Shown: positions 56,576-64,000 of the stretch, one piece after another
How the letters are laid out: each line of letters begins with the position of its first letter
Position numbering within the stretch: position 1 is the stretch's first letter
Origin: Lactobacillus isalae
Lineage (GTDB): Bacteria; Bacillota; Bacilli; Lactobacillales; Lactobacillaceae
DNA length: 64,000 nt
Assembly: GCF_947539375.1 (NCBI RefSeq)
Contig: NZ_OX443569.1
Location: 186,001 to 250,000, forward strand
Reading direction: 5' to 3'
Made by a program: the position numbers and the translations under genes
The notes under the pieces: generated by a model
The model's input: only the letters and a program-made list of their open reading frames with translations
The model's database searches: none
What the model was told of the DNA's origin: nothing

Positions 56576-56705
56576 TAAGTAAGGTGTAGAAGTTCCCTTA
56601 CTTGTCTAATAGAATACCTTTTAATTTTTAAATAAAGGTAGGCATAAGATTTAAAATTTGCAAAGAATTTCTTTAAAAAGTTTAAAGAAGCAAATATAAT
56701 GAGAA

Positions 56706-56719
56706 TAAAAGCGTTTACG
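56706..56719 (+). promoter_or_regulatory. cre-like site before the M42 peptidase gene
   Basis: TAAAAGCGTTTACG matches 12 of 14 cre positions and lies 12 bp before the start codon, overlapping the ribosome-site region. Confidence 0.5.
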
Positions 56720-56731
56720 AAAGGGAAAATA

Positions 56732-57814
56732 ATGAAAAAAGAACAAGAAATTGAAATGCTAAAAGAATTTTCTGATGCAAATTCAACCTCTGGATTTGAA
56801 GAAGAATTTGTAAAATTGTTTTCGACTTATGCTCAAAACACTGCAAATATTACGGTTGATGGAATGCTTAATGTATATGCTGCGAAAAAAGAAAATAAGG
56901 GAAATCGTCCTGTAATTCAAATGGATGCACATTCTGATGCAGTAGGATTCATTACTCAAGCAGTTAGACCAAATGGGTTAATTAAATTTGTTCCACTAGG
57001 TGGATGGGTAAAATATAATATTCCCGCTTTAAAAGTGAAAATTAGAAATCGTGACGGAGAGTATATCCCCGGCGTAGTTGCTACCAAGCCTCCGCACTTC
57101 ATGACCGCAGCTGAAAGAAATTCAATTCCGGAAGTGGCTGATATGTCAATTGACGTTGGTTCATCAAGTAGGGAAGAAACAATTAAAGATTATAAAATTG
57201 ATACTGGTTGTCCAATTTTTGTAGATGTAAAATGCGAATATCATGAAAAATCAGGTCTTTTCTTTGGTAAGGATTTTGATGATCGTTTTGGCGCTGGCGC
57301 AATGATTGACGTTTTGGACAATTTAAAAGGTGAAGAGACCAATTTTGACGTTATTGCTGCTTTATCCAGTCAAGAAGAAGTCGGGTTACGCGGTGCATAT
57401 GTAACTGGAAGAAAGATCAAGCCAGACTTATGTATTGTGTTAGAAAGTTGTCCAGCCGATGATACTTTTGAACCAGAATGGTTATCGCAAACAGGATTGA
57501 AGCGGGGACCAATGCTTAGAGATATGGATACTACATTTTTACCAAATCCTAAGTTCCAACAATATGCTTGCGATTTAGCTGATAAAAATCATATTCCATA
57601 TACACGTTCTGTAAGAACGGGTGGAGGACAAGATGGAGCTGCGATTTACTATGAATATGGTGCGCCAACAATTGTGATTGGAATTCCAGTGCGTTATGAA
57701 CATTCTCCATATTGTTTCTCTGCTTATAAAGATTTTAAGGCTTCAGTTGATTTAGCAACTGCAATTATTCGTGATATGACACAAGAAAAATTAGATAGTT
57801 TTAAGGTGATTTAA
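56732..57814 (+). CDS. M42-family metallo-aminopeptidase (PepA-like)
   Basis: Cytoplasmic dinuclear-metal aminopeptidase of the glutamyl-aminopeptidase/tetrahedral type, 360 residues. Metal and catalytic residues are visible in M-D-A-H-S-D-A-V-G (about residues 63-71), F-D-D-R-F-G-A-G-A (about 183-191), the general base pair in S-S-Q-E-E-V-G-L-R-G-A, and the late V-R-Y-E-H-S-P-Y. The start is ATG 56732 behind AAAGGG; the ORF could open at 56699 but that region contains a cre-like site. The next small gene starts on the last base of its stop codon. Confidence 0.93.
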   Translation: MKKEQEIEMLKEFSDANSTSGFEEEFVKLFSTYAQNTANITVDGMLNVYAAKKENKGNRPVIQMDAHSDAVGFITQAVRPNGLIKFVPLGGWVKYNIPALKVKIRNRDGEYIPGVVATKPPHFMTAAERNSIPEVADMSIDVGSSSREETIKDYKIDTGCPIFVDVKCEYHEKSGLFFGKDFDDRFGAGAMIDVLDNLKGEETNFDVIAALSSQEEVGLRGAYVTGRKIKPDLCIVLESCPADDTFEPEWLSQTGLKRGPMLRDMDTTFLPNPKFQQYACDLADKNHIPYTRSVRTGGGQDGAAIYYEYGAPTIVIGIPVRYEHSPYCFSAYKDFKASVDLATAIIRDMTQEKLDSFKVI

Positions 57815-58014
57815 TGGATTGGAAAAGCTTTTTTAGGAAGATAACAATTACGTGCTGGATGCTATGTTTGATTAGTTTTCTGGTTTTGATAGTTCGCTAT
57901 ACTGCAAGTGATATTGAATCATTTTTTGCATGGGATTATCCGTTAATATGGGTATTTATACTAGGATGCATTTTCTGTGTTTTGGCGATTTTTTGGCCTA
58001 AGAAAAATAAGTGA
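57814..58014 (+). CDS. Small two-helix membrane protein of unknown function
   Basis: 66-residue protein with two hydrophobic helices (about residues 10-28 and 43-60) and a K-K-N-K tail. Its ATG shares one base with the stop codon of the M42 gene, so it is co-translated. AAGGTGA inside the end of the M42 gene serves as ribosome site. No family recognised. Confidence 0.65.
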   Translation: MDWKSFFRKITITCWMLCLISFLVLIVRYTASDIESFFAWDYPLIWVFILGCIFCVLAIFWPKKNK

Positions 58015-58018
58015 TAAT

Positions 58019-58058
58019 AAAAACAGGAGATAGAATGAAGCTATCTCCTGTTTTTATT
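58019..58058. terminator. Bidirectional terminator
   Basis: AAAAACAGGAGATAG and CTATCTCCTGTTTTT make a perfect 15-bp stem between convergent operons. Confidence 0.92.
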
Positions 58059-58074
58059 ATTTAATTTAAATATT

Positions 58075-59361
58075 TTATTCTACTCGAGCAATTTCATCGT
58101 GTACTTTAATGTTGTGTGATCCTAAACTTGGCTCTTGACCATGAAGGTTGAATTTAACATTAACACCTGGTCTAAATAGAAGAACATGTGTTGATCCACC
58201 GAAGTGGAAAATGCCTAGTTGATCGCCTTTATTAATATGTTGACCAACTTTAACAGTTATTTCATTGCCAGATACTTCTGCCATCCCAACAGCAACAAAG
58301 CACATTAAGCCAATCTTTGGATTATCGGCCTTAATAAAGATAACAGCACGTGATGCAGTTTCAGTAATATATGCTTGAGAATCATTAGGAGCAGCAGGGT
58401 CAGGACCATTTGGATTTTCAAATCCTTGTGGTAATGTTTCTGAATAGTATGAACCATATAAATTATAAGCTTTAACAATAGTACCGCTAACAGGGCTATT
58501 CCATCTGTGATAGCTTAATGCACTTAGAAAGGCCTGATATAGCGTACCACCAACAAATTCAGAAGTTAACGGATCATTATGAAGCAAATCAATAAGTGAA
58601 TATGGCTGTCCTTTAATCCAGAATTTTGCCTTAAGAGGTAAATTATGAGCAATTCTATAAGGAGCTGATTCACATGCGTTAGCAATGGAATCTGGATCAT
58701 CAGCATTTTCTACAGGACGAACTCCAGGATTAAAGGTTCTGGTGAAGAAATGATCCCAAGATTTAAATCCATATTGTTGATCAATATCATTATTAGGACA
58801 AGCAAAGATATCATGAAAGTTTTTGCCATAAGCGGCATCACACATGCTCTTTAATGCTTCATCTCCAAGCCAACCTTCTTTAGAACGATTCAAAACATAA
58901 GTTGAATCTGAAGATTGCAAGAATTTTCCCCAATAATCTAGAATATCACGTAGTTTTTGATTAACACGTGGATCCATAAAAGCAACATATCCCGCTTTTG
59001 TAGCCATTGGATAATCCAAAATTGCATTAATTGGAAACCCAACTAGTCCAGTAGTATTAAATTCTGGAGCTCGGTGCATAACCCGATTAATAACTCTGAG
59101 CATTTGATGATAATTATGAACAGCTGGAGTATCCATTGGAGTTTTTACATATTTAGCTGGAACTTCCTCAAACATCATGTGAAATAAATTCCAAAGATAT
59201 CTATCAGATTCAATTAAATCTTTTAAGGCTTGAACAGGTGGCAAAAGAGTTTGATCTTGTTCTGCTTCAGCTTCTTTTAGAACCTTTTTTAGCCAATTAT
59301 TGTAGAATTCTTGATCACTAGGTAACCACTGTCCAACATTAAACTTTATATCTTTTTTCAT
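58075..59361 (-). CDS. Phosphatidylserine-decarboxylase-like pyruvoyl decarboxylase, copy 1
   Basis: Member of the phosphatidylserine decarboxylase superfamily, 428 residues, with a large N-terminal PSDC-type region (1 to about 200) of the kind found in amino-acid decarboxylating relatives such as the fungal tryptophan decarboxylase PsiD. The self-cleavage motif is G-G-S-T with S390, which would yield a pyruvoyl group and an alpha chain of only 39 residues. F-F-T-R-x-F-N-P-G-V-R-P (about 205-216) and Y-H-R-W-N-S-P-V-S-G (284-293) match the superfamily, but N288 stands where most members have histidine. No membrane helix is obvious. The start is ATG 59361 behind AAGGTGG; a GTG three codons earlier is less likely. 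It lies 15-25 bp after the antiporter gene. Likely substrate is a free amino acid, not a phospholipid (inference). Confidence 0.82.
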   Translation of the reverse strand: MKKDIKFNVGQWLPSDQEFYNNWLKKVLKEAEAEQDQTLLPPVQALKDLIESDRYLWNLFHMMFEEVPAKYVKTPMDTPAVHNYHQMLRVINRVMHRAPEFNTTGLVGFPINAILDYPMATKAGYVAFMDPRVNQKLRDILDYWGKFLQSSDSTYVLNRSKEGWLGDEALKSMCDAAYGKNFHDIFACPNNDIDQQYGFKSWDHFFTRTFNPGVRPVENADDPDSIANACESAPYRIAHNLPLKAKFWIKGQPYSLIDLLHNDPLTSEFVGGTLYQAFLSALSYHRWNSPVSGTIVKAYNLYGSYYSETLPQGFENPNGPDPAAPNDSQAYITETASRAVIFIKADNPKIGLMCFVAVGMAEVSGNEITVKVGQHINKGDQLGIFHFGGSTHVLLFRPGVNVKFNLHGQEPSLGSHNIKVHDEIARVE

Positions 59362-59384
59362 TTTGACCACCTTATAATAATTAA

Positions 59385-60818
59385 CTAAAATGCAATCTTC
59401 TTAGTAATTAGAAGATAAATAGAAATAACAGCAAGAATACAAATGATAATGGCAAGAGCCAGTTCCCATTTGTTAAATAAAGGAGCTTTAGTTTTATCAT
59501 ATTCTTTTCTTGCAAAGTAATAGAAAATAATACCTACAGCATAAATAATGGTTGAAATTAATAAATAATTTAATCCAGCTGCATATAATAGCCATAAACA
59601 GTAGATCGTTGATAGAATACCGATAAATAAGCTTTCATTTCTCTTCTTAGAGTTATTAGTGAATATTTCCCGTTTTTGAGCGATTTTCCACAAATACATT
59701 GAACTAAGAAGATAACAAGGTAAAATTATTACCCCGGTAATATCGATACAAGCTAAGTACACATTGTTAGCTGTAACAACTAAGATCATGAATAAAGACA
59801 TTAATACACTGGAAATATATAGAGAAGTGCTTGGTACTTTTTTCTTATTTTCATGAGCAAAGAATTTTGGTAATACATGGCCTTTAGCTGCAGCGTATGG
59901 AAGCTGTGCCATCATAACTGTCCATGCAACCCATGAACCACCAACAGAAATAATTACAGAAATTGTTACGAAGTCTATAAACCATGGACCTAATAAGTTT
60001 TTCATAATATAGGCTGTAGATGGATCAGTTAGTTTAGAAAGAGTTGGTTGGTGGTAAATACCATAAGCGACAATACTAATCAAAACGTAGGCAATTAATG
60101 ATGTTAAATAACCCAAAACGGTTGCTTTACCAACATCTTTTGGATTTTTGGCGTGGTTAGAAATAACTACCGCTCCTTCAATCCCGATAAAGCACCATAA
60201 TGTTACTAACATTGGAGATTTAATTTGTGAAACAAAGTTTCCTAAATGTAGGCCTTGTCCCCAGAATCCCCAGAAAAATGTTGGGAAACGGAAGAAAATT
60301 AGCATACAAATAAAAATAATGCCTAAGCTAATAAATTTGATGATAACAGTAATAGTGTTGAGGGAAGTAGCCTCTTTGACACCATTCAGAACTAAGAAGT
60401 TATAAATCCAAATTAAAACAATACCGAATATAACAGTTGGCCATTGGTGTTTAAGTAAAACTGGAAAGTAACGACCGAATGAGTCATTCAGCATAACTGC
60501 ATAAGCAACGTTTCCTGTAATTGCTTCAATCCAGTATCCCCATGCCGAGTTAAAACCAACATATTTACCAAAACCGGCGCGTGCATAAGAATATATACCG
60601 ATATTCAAATCTGGTCTTTCTTCGGCTAAGATTTTGAAAGTAAAAGCAAGTCCAAACATGCCAATACCAGTTAGAATCCAAGCAATGATAACGGCACCTA
60701 GGGATGATGAGGCAGCCATGTTTTGTGGAATATCAAAAATCCCGCCACCAATCATGGCACCGACTACCATAGCTATTAAACCAAAGAGACCAATTTTATG
60801 ACTTTTAGCTTTAGTCAT
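59385..60818 (-). CDS. APC amino-acid/amine antiporter (basic amino acid/polyamine type)
   Basis: Membrane exchanger of 477 residues with 12-13 helices, similar in pattern to ArcD/HdcP-type arginine:ornithine and histidine:histamine antiporters: V-V-G-A-M-I-G-G-G-I-F-D-I-P-Q-N at residues 17-32 and I-G-I-Y-S-Y-A-R-A-G-F-G-K-Y near residue 73. It lies between two pyruvoyl decarboxylase-like genes, 35 bp from the first and about 20 bp from the second. This is the classic layout of a decarboxylase/antiporter pathway that imports an amino acid and exports its amine. Substrate unknown. Confidence 0.88.
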   Translation of the reverse strand: MTKAKSHKIGLFGLIAMVVGAMIGGGIFDIPQNMAASSSLGAVIIAWILTGIGMFGLAFTFKILAEERPDLNIGIYSYARAGFGKYVGFNSAWGYWIEAITGNVAYAVMLNDSFGRYFPVLLKHQWPTVIFGIVLIWIYNFLVLNGVKEATSLNTITVIIKFISLGIIFICMLIFFRFPTFFWGFWGQGLHLGNFVSQIKSPMLVTLWCFIGIEGAVVISNHAKNPKDVGKATVLGYLTSLIAYVLISIVAYGIYHQPTLSKLTDPSTAYIMKNLLGPWFIDFVTISVIISVGGSWVAWTVMMAQLPYAAAKGHVLPKFFAHENKKKVPSTSLYISSVLMSLFMILVVTANNVYLACIDITGVIILPCYLLSSMYLWKIAQKREIFTNNSKKRNESLFIGILSTIYCLWLLYAAGLNYLLISTIIYAVGIIFYYFARKEYDKTKAPLFNKWELALAIIICILAVISIYLLITKKIAF

Positions 60819-60853
60819 TTTGAGATCTTCTTTCTTTTAATTAAAAATCTAAC

Positions 60854-62140
60854 TTACTTAACACGAGCTATTTCTTCACGGACTTTAATATTTGAGCTTC
60901 CTAAACCAGGTTCTTGATCATGTAAATTGAACTCAACATTAGTTTCTGGTCTAAATAGAAGTACATGAGTTGAACCGCCAAAGTGGAACATGCCTAGTTG
61001 ATCGCCTTTGTTAACGTGTTGACCTACGCGTACAGTAATTTCATCGCTTGAAACTTCGGACATACCGACGGCAACAAAGCACATTAAGCCAATCTTTGGA
61101 TTATCAGCTTTAATGAAAATGACAGCACGAGTAGCGGTAGCAGTTAAAAAGGCTTGTGAGTCGTTGGCTGCAACAGGATCGGCGCCACGTTCATTTTCAA
61201 ATCCTTGATATAGACTTTCTGAATAATATGAACCTGGTAAATTATAAGCTTTTACAATTGTTCCACTAACTGGACTATTCCATCTGTGGTAACTTAAAGC
61301 GCTTAAAAATGCTTGATATAAAGTGCCACCCTCAAATTTAGATGTCCATGGGTCGTTGTGAAGAAGATCCATTAATGAATATGGTTGGCCCTTAATCCAG
61401 AATTTTGCTTTCATTGGAAGATTACGAGCAATTCTAAATGGTGCGGATTCACAAGCATTTGCAATAGAATCAGGATCATCTGGATCTTGGACAGGACGAA
61501 TTCCAGGGTTAAATAAACGGGTAAAGAAGTTATCCCATGAGGTAAATCCCAAATGCTTTTCTCGATCATCGGATTCGCATTTGAAAATAGTGGTAAATTT
61601 ATCACCATCAGCTACTTTAGACATTTCATTTAATGCATAGTCACTTAACCATCCATTTTTAGAGGTATTAAGAACATAGGTAGAGGCTGGAGTTTGTAGA
61701 TATTTACCCCAATAGTTTAATATATCTCTTAATTTTTCGTTAATTTTTGGATTCATAAAGAAGACATATCCGGCTTTAGTAGCCATTGGATAATCTAAAA
61801 TTGCATTAATTGGTGTTCCAACTAGTCCAGTAGTATTAAATTCAGGTGCTCTTTGAATAATACGATTAAGCATTAATAACATTTGCTTATAATTACGAAC
61901 CTGTGGTGTTCCCATTGGAGTATCAATATATTTTTCAGGTATTTCATCAAACATCATCTGAGTAATATTGTATAAATATCTATCAGATTCAATTAGATTC
62001 TTTAAAGCTTGAACTGGTGGAAGTAATTTTTTATTTTCTTCGCTTTCTGCTTCTTTTAGAACCTTTTTTAACCATTTATTGTAAAACTCTTGGTCGCTAG
62101 GTAACCATTGTCCTACATTGTATTGAATATTCTTTTTCAT
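60854..62140 (-). CDS. Phosphatidylserine-decarboxylase-like pyruvoyl decarboxylase, copy 2
   Basis: Paralogue of the gene at 58075-59361, also 428 residues and collinear without gaps at its key points: F-F-T-R-L-F-N-P-G-I-R-P (205-216), Y-H-R-W-N-S-P-V-S-G (284-293) and G-G-S-T with S390. Differences concentrate around residues 55-95 and 160-200, which may line the substrate pocket. It is the first gene of the operon, behind a clear promoter. It could form mixed assemblies with copy 1 or take a second amino acid. Confidence 0.82.
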   Translation of the reverse strand: MKKNIQYNVGQWLPSDQEFYNKWLKKVLKEAESEENKKLLPPVQALKNLIESDRYLYNITQMMFDEIPEKYIDTPMGTPQVRNYKQMLLMLNRIIQRAPEFNTTGLVGTPINAILDYPMATKAGYVFFMNPKINEKLRDILNYWGKYLQTPASTYVLNTSKNGWLSDYALNEMSKVADGDKFTTIFKCESDDREKHLGFTSWDNFFTRLFNPGIRPVQDPDDPDSIANACESAPFRIARNLPMKAKFWIKGQPYSLMDLLHNDPWTSKFEGGTLYQAFLSALSYHRWNSPVSGTIVKAYNLPGSYYSESLYQGFENERGADPVAANDSQAFLTATATRAVIFIKADNPKIGLMCFVAVGMSEVSSDEITVRVGQHVNKGDQLGMFHFGGSTHVLLFRPETNVEFNLHDQEPGLGSSNIKVREEIARVK

Positions 62141-62208
62141 AATTTATACCTCGATATTTATGAAAAAATAACACTAAACTTAATAAAAATGTGCACACTT
62201 TCACTGTC

Positions 62209-62237
62209 ACTATAAGGCTAAATCTAAGAGTGGTCAA
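62209..62237 (-). promoter_or_regulatory. Promoter of the pyruvoyl decarboxylase/antiporter operon
   Basis: On the minus strand: -35 TTGACC (62237-62232), 17-bp spacer, -10 TATAGT (62214-62209). The leader to the ATG is about 65 bases. Confidence 0.75.
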
Positions 62238-62257
62238 AAAAAGCGTATTTTAGAATA

Positions 62258-62338
62258 AAAAACAGATGGCATAACTGATATGGTTCGTAGATAAATATAT
62301 AGGATTATCATATATCAGTTAAAATTCATCTGTTTTTG
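62258..62338. terminator. Long bidirectional terminator
   Basis: AAAACAGATG plus AACTGATATG pair with CATATATCAGTT plus CATCTGTTTT in a long interrupted stem with A/T runs at both ends. It ends the EIIC gene to the right. Confidence 0.8.
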
Positions 62339-62363
62339 CATACATTTAATTTATTAATAATTT

Positions 62364-63653
62364 TTAGTCTTTTACGGCATCACCTACGGCTGTATTTTGT
62401 GATGTACTATTTTCTTCGCTTCTATTTTCAGCTTTAAGAGCTTGTCTGTCTAAGGCCTTGAAGAATGGCCAGTAGCAAACAACAGCAAAGGCTAAACAAA
62501 TTGCTTGCCAAACAACAGCTTTCCAGTCACCACCAGTGATTAAGAAACCATTTAAGAAGATAGGAGTAGTCCAAGGAACACTGGCAATTACCATGTGAAT
62601 GACGCCAAATTTAATTAAGAAGTATGAGATCCCCTGTAAAATCATAGGAACTAGAATAAACGGAATTGAAAGCATAGGGTTTAAAACAACTGGTAGACCA
62701 AACATAATAGGTTCAGAAATTTGGAAGATACATGGAACAAATCCTAAGTGAGCTAGTTGCTTATAGCGTTTACTTTTAGCAAACATCATACAAATAACTA
62801 ATCCTAAAATAGCACCAGTACCACCCATATTCATACCAAAGTTTAAGAATCCATCAGCGGTAATGTGGGTAGCTGCTGCTCCGTTCATAGCTTTATGCAT
62901 GTTATCCATTAAGAAAGCACCATAAACAGGACCAGAAATAGCACCGACAGTGTTGTTTCCATGAATACCAATAGTCCAAGCAAATAGAGTAAAGAATAGT
63001 AAAACTTCCATTCCCCAGAAACTACCAAGACCGGCAGTAAATGGTGAAAAGATCCAAGTAATAAAGGCATTAATATCTAGGTGAAGTAAACATCTTAATA
63101 CCCAGGCAAGCCCCAAGATCACAATGGCTGGAATTAACGAAACAAAGGAACTTGCGACTGCAGGTGGAACAGAGTCGGGCAATTTTATGACAATCTTATG
63201 TTTGATAAAGAAATCATAAATTGTTCCGGATAAGAGAGCGATGACGATAGCCGTAAACATACTAGTTGAGCCTAAGTTGGCTGGGTCAAGAGCCATCTTA
63301 TCGTTTAATTCGCAGATAATAAATGCAATAGCACCGATTACAGATGCGGATAATTTATCTATTTTATTTTCTCGAGCTAAAGTATATGAAATACCAATTG
63401 CAACAATTAAACCGATCATGCCAGTTGTCATATTAATTGGCGCATTTAAAATTGGAAGATAAGGTTTAATAACATTATTCCAGCCATTAATAGGAAGATT
63501 GGCAATAATCATAAAGATTGAGCCAAAGATAGTAAATGGAACCGAAATAATCATACCGTCTCTTAAGACGATCATATATTTATTATTGCCAAATTTTCCT
63601 AGAGCTGGCAGGACTTTTGACCTAATAAGGTTCATGAACTTACTGTTTTGCAT
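62364..63653 (-). CDS. PTS EIIC component, lactose/cellobiose (Lac) family
   Basis: Permease subunit of 429 residues with about ten helices. Markers: L-P-D-S-V-P-P-A-V-A-S-S-F near residue 157, W-T-I-G-I-H-G-N-N near residue 227 (G-N-N in place of the usual G-D) and Q-I-S-E-P-I-M-F-G-L-P near residue 307. The start is ATG 63653 behind GGAGGT. It is alone, without IIA or IIB. A cre-like site (63726-63739) lies upstream. The next gene upstream, on the same strand, looks like a ROK-type regulator or kinase. Confidence 0.92.
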   Translation of the reverse strand: MQNSKFMNLIRSKVLPALGKFGNNKYMIVLRDGMIISVPFTIFGSIFMIIANLPINGWNNVIKPYLPILNAPINMTTGMIGLIVAIGISYTLARENKIDKLSASVIGAIAFIICELNDKMALDPANLGSTSMFTAIVIALLSGTIYDFFIKHKIVIKLPDSVPPAVASSFVSLIPAIVILGLAWVLRCLLHLDINAFITWIFSPFTAGLGSFWGMEVLLFFTLFAWTIGIHGNNTVGAISGPVYGAFLMDNMHKAMNGAAATHITADGFLNFGMNMGGTGAILGLVICMMFAKSKRYKQLAHLGFVPCIFQISEPIMFGLPVVLNPMLSIPFILVPMILQGISYFLIKFGVIHMVIASVPWTTPIFLNGFLITGGDWKAVVWQAICLAFAVVCYWPFFKALDRQALKAENRSEENSTSQNTAVGDAVKD

Positions 63654-63725
63654 GAGTTAGACCTCCAAAAAAAGATAACCAGTAATCATTTAAGTAAGTA
63701 AAGTTAATTAACTAACCATCTAAAA

Positions 63726-63739
63726 TGTAAGCCCTTTCT
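63726..63739. promoter_or_regulatory. cre-like site before the EIIC gene
   Basis: TGTAAGCCCTTTCT matches cre at 12 of 14 positions, about 75 bp before the EIIC start codon. Confidence 0.5.
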
Positions 63740-63774
63740 TCAAAAATGTCAACAATTAATTTCTAAAATCATAA

Positions 63775-63812
63775 AAAAAGGCTTATGTCTAAGGAATTAG
63801 ACGTAAGCGCTT
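63775..63812 (-). terminator. Terminator of the ROK-like gene
   Basis: GCTTATGTCTA and TAGACGTAAGC pair around AGGAAT, and the minus strand runs into CCTTTTTTTATG. The stop codon of the gene lies inside this stem. Confidence 0.85.
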
Positions 63813-64000
63813 GGTACCAAGATGAAAGACTTGTCTCATCAAAAATGAATAGCTTCCGAGCAATGGAGCAAAAGTAGATTGCCGTGAAATTTCTAATTTA
63901 GTATCTGTTTTTTGCAAAATTGGAAGATGATTACGGAGTTGTATTAATAGTAGTGGCAAGTTTTCAATTAGAGTTGAATCAAGAAAAATAATTTGAGGAG
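63789..64000 (-). CDS. C-terminal end of a probable ROK-family protein (cut by window edge)
   Basis: An open frame of 69 residues runs in from the right edge and stops at 63789. It reads P-Q-I-I-F-L-D-S-T, then L-P-L-L-L-I-Q-L-R, and S-T-F-A-P-L-L-G-S-Y-S-F-L-M-R-Q-V-F, matching in pattern the C-terminal strand-helix-strand and G-A/S helix of ROK-family regulators and sugar kinases. Without the upstream part the choice between regulator and kinase cannot be made; position ahead of an EIIC gene favours a regulator. Confidence 0.5.
   Translation of the reverse strand, partial: PQIIFLDSTLIENLPLLLIQLRNHLPILQKTDTKLEISRQSTFAPLLGSYSFLMRQVFHLGTKRLRLIP

Noticed and set aside
63797-63820. A further cre site around GTAAGCGCTTGG
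   Set aside because: The match is formed by the arm of the terminator hairpin and lies at the 3' end of a gene, so regulation is unlikely.

Overview
The window is AT-rich DNA from a host-associated Lactobacillus, most like the L. johnsonii / L. gasseri group. The signs are a YSIRK-type signal and LPxTG anchor on a giant MucBP adhesin, many PTS EIIC genes, cre-like sites, a LicT/RAT pair, PepC-type and M42 peptidases, and AGGAGG-type ribosome sites. No rRNA, tRNA, CRISPR array, prophage or intact insertion sequence was seen. The species is inferred from gene content only.

Region 1 (1-2.2 kb): the 3' part of a DASS carboxylate transporter and a glutaminase. Region 2 (2.2-17.1 kb): a plant-glycan locus. 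It holds an AraC regulator, a lone PTS EIIC, a GH78 alpha-L-rhamnosidase, a GH42 beta-galactosidase with an unusual N-terminal extension, a GPH sugar symporter, two esterases (the second broken by one stop codon), a second AraC regulator, a cytoplasmic PL4-type rhamnogalacturonan lyase and a second GPH symporter. Together these look designed to import and dismantle short rhamnogalacturonan-I or rhamnosyl/galactosyl oligosaccharides inside the cell. No unsaturated rhamnogalacturonyl hydrolase or rhamnose catabolic gene is in the window. Region 3 (17.1-21.5 kb): licT-bglP-bglH beta-glucoside operon with two RAT/terminator switches. Region 4 (21.6-24.6 kb): dhaKLM behind a cre site, and a PAP2 phosphatase.

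Region 5 (24.6-33.6 kb, minus strand): two tandem paralogous three-gene cassettes, each a GadC-like APC exchanger, a C1B (PepC-like) cysteine peptidase and an N-terminal-nucleophile hydrolase. The last gene is C69 in one cassette and C45-like in the other. Region 6 (34.4-39.5 kb): aspD-aspT aspartate decarboxylase/antiporter operon, divergent from an APC permease across a region of nested inverted repeats. Region 7 (39.6-43.1 kb): a ceramidase-domain protein divergent from an EIIC-RpiR pair, with facing promoters built on shared palindromes. Region 8 (43.2-44.5 kb): decayed Rpn nuclease with its C-terminal end present twice as intact small ORFs.

Region 9 (44.6-48.2 kb): APC permease, MFS pump and MarR regulator. 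Region 10 (48.4-55.5 kb): a 2382-residue mucus-binding protein with nine 88-residue tandem MucBP repeats. Region 11 (55.8-58.0 kb): lipoprotein, M42 aminopeptidase and a small membrane protein. Region 12 (58.1-62.2 kb): an operon of two paralogous phosphatidylserine-decarboxylase-like pyruvoyl enzymes flanking an amino-acid/amine-type APC antiporter, which reads as an undescribed amino-acid decarboxylation/antiport system. Region 13 (62.4-64 kb): another lone EIIC and the 3' end of a probable ROK-family gene.

A theme runs through the window: glutaminase, two GadC-like exchangers, AspD/AspT and the pyruvoyl decarboxylase/antiporter operon would all consume protons or exchange amino acids, which suits acid survival and energy generation in the gut.
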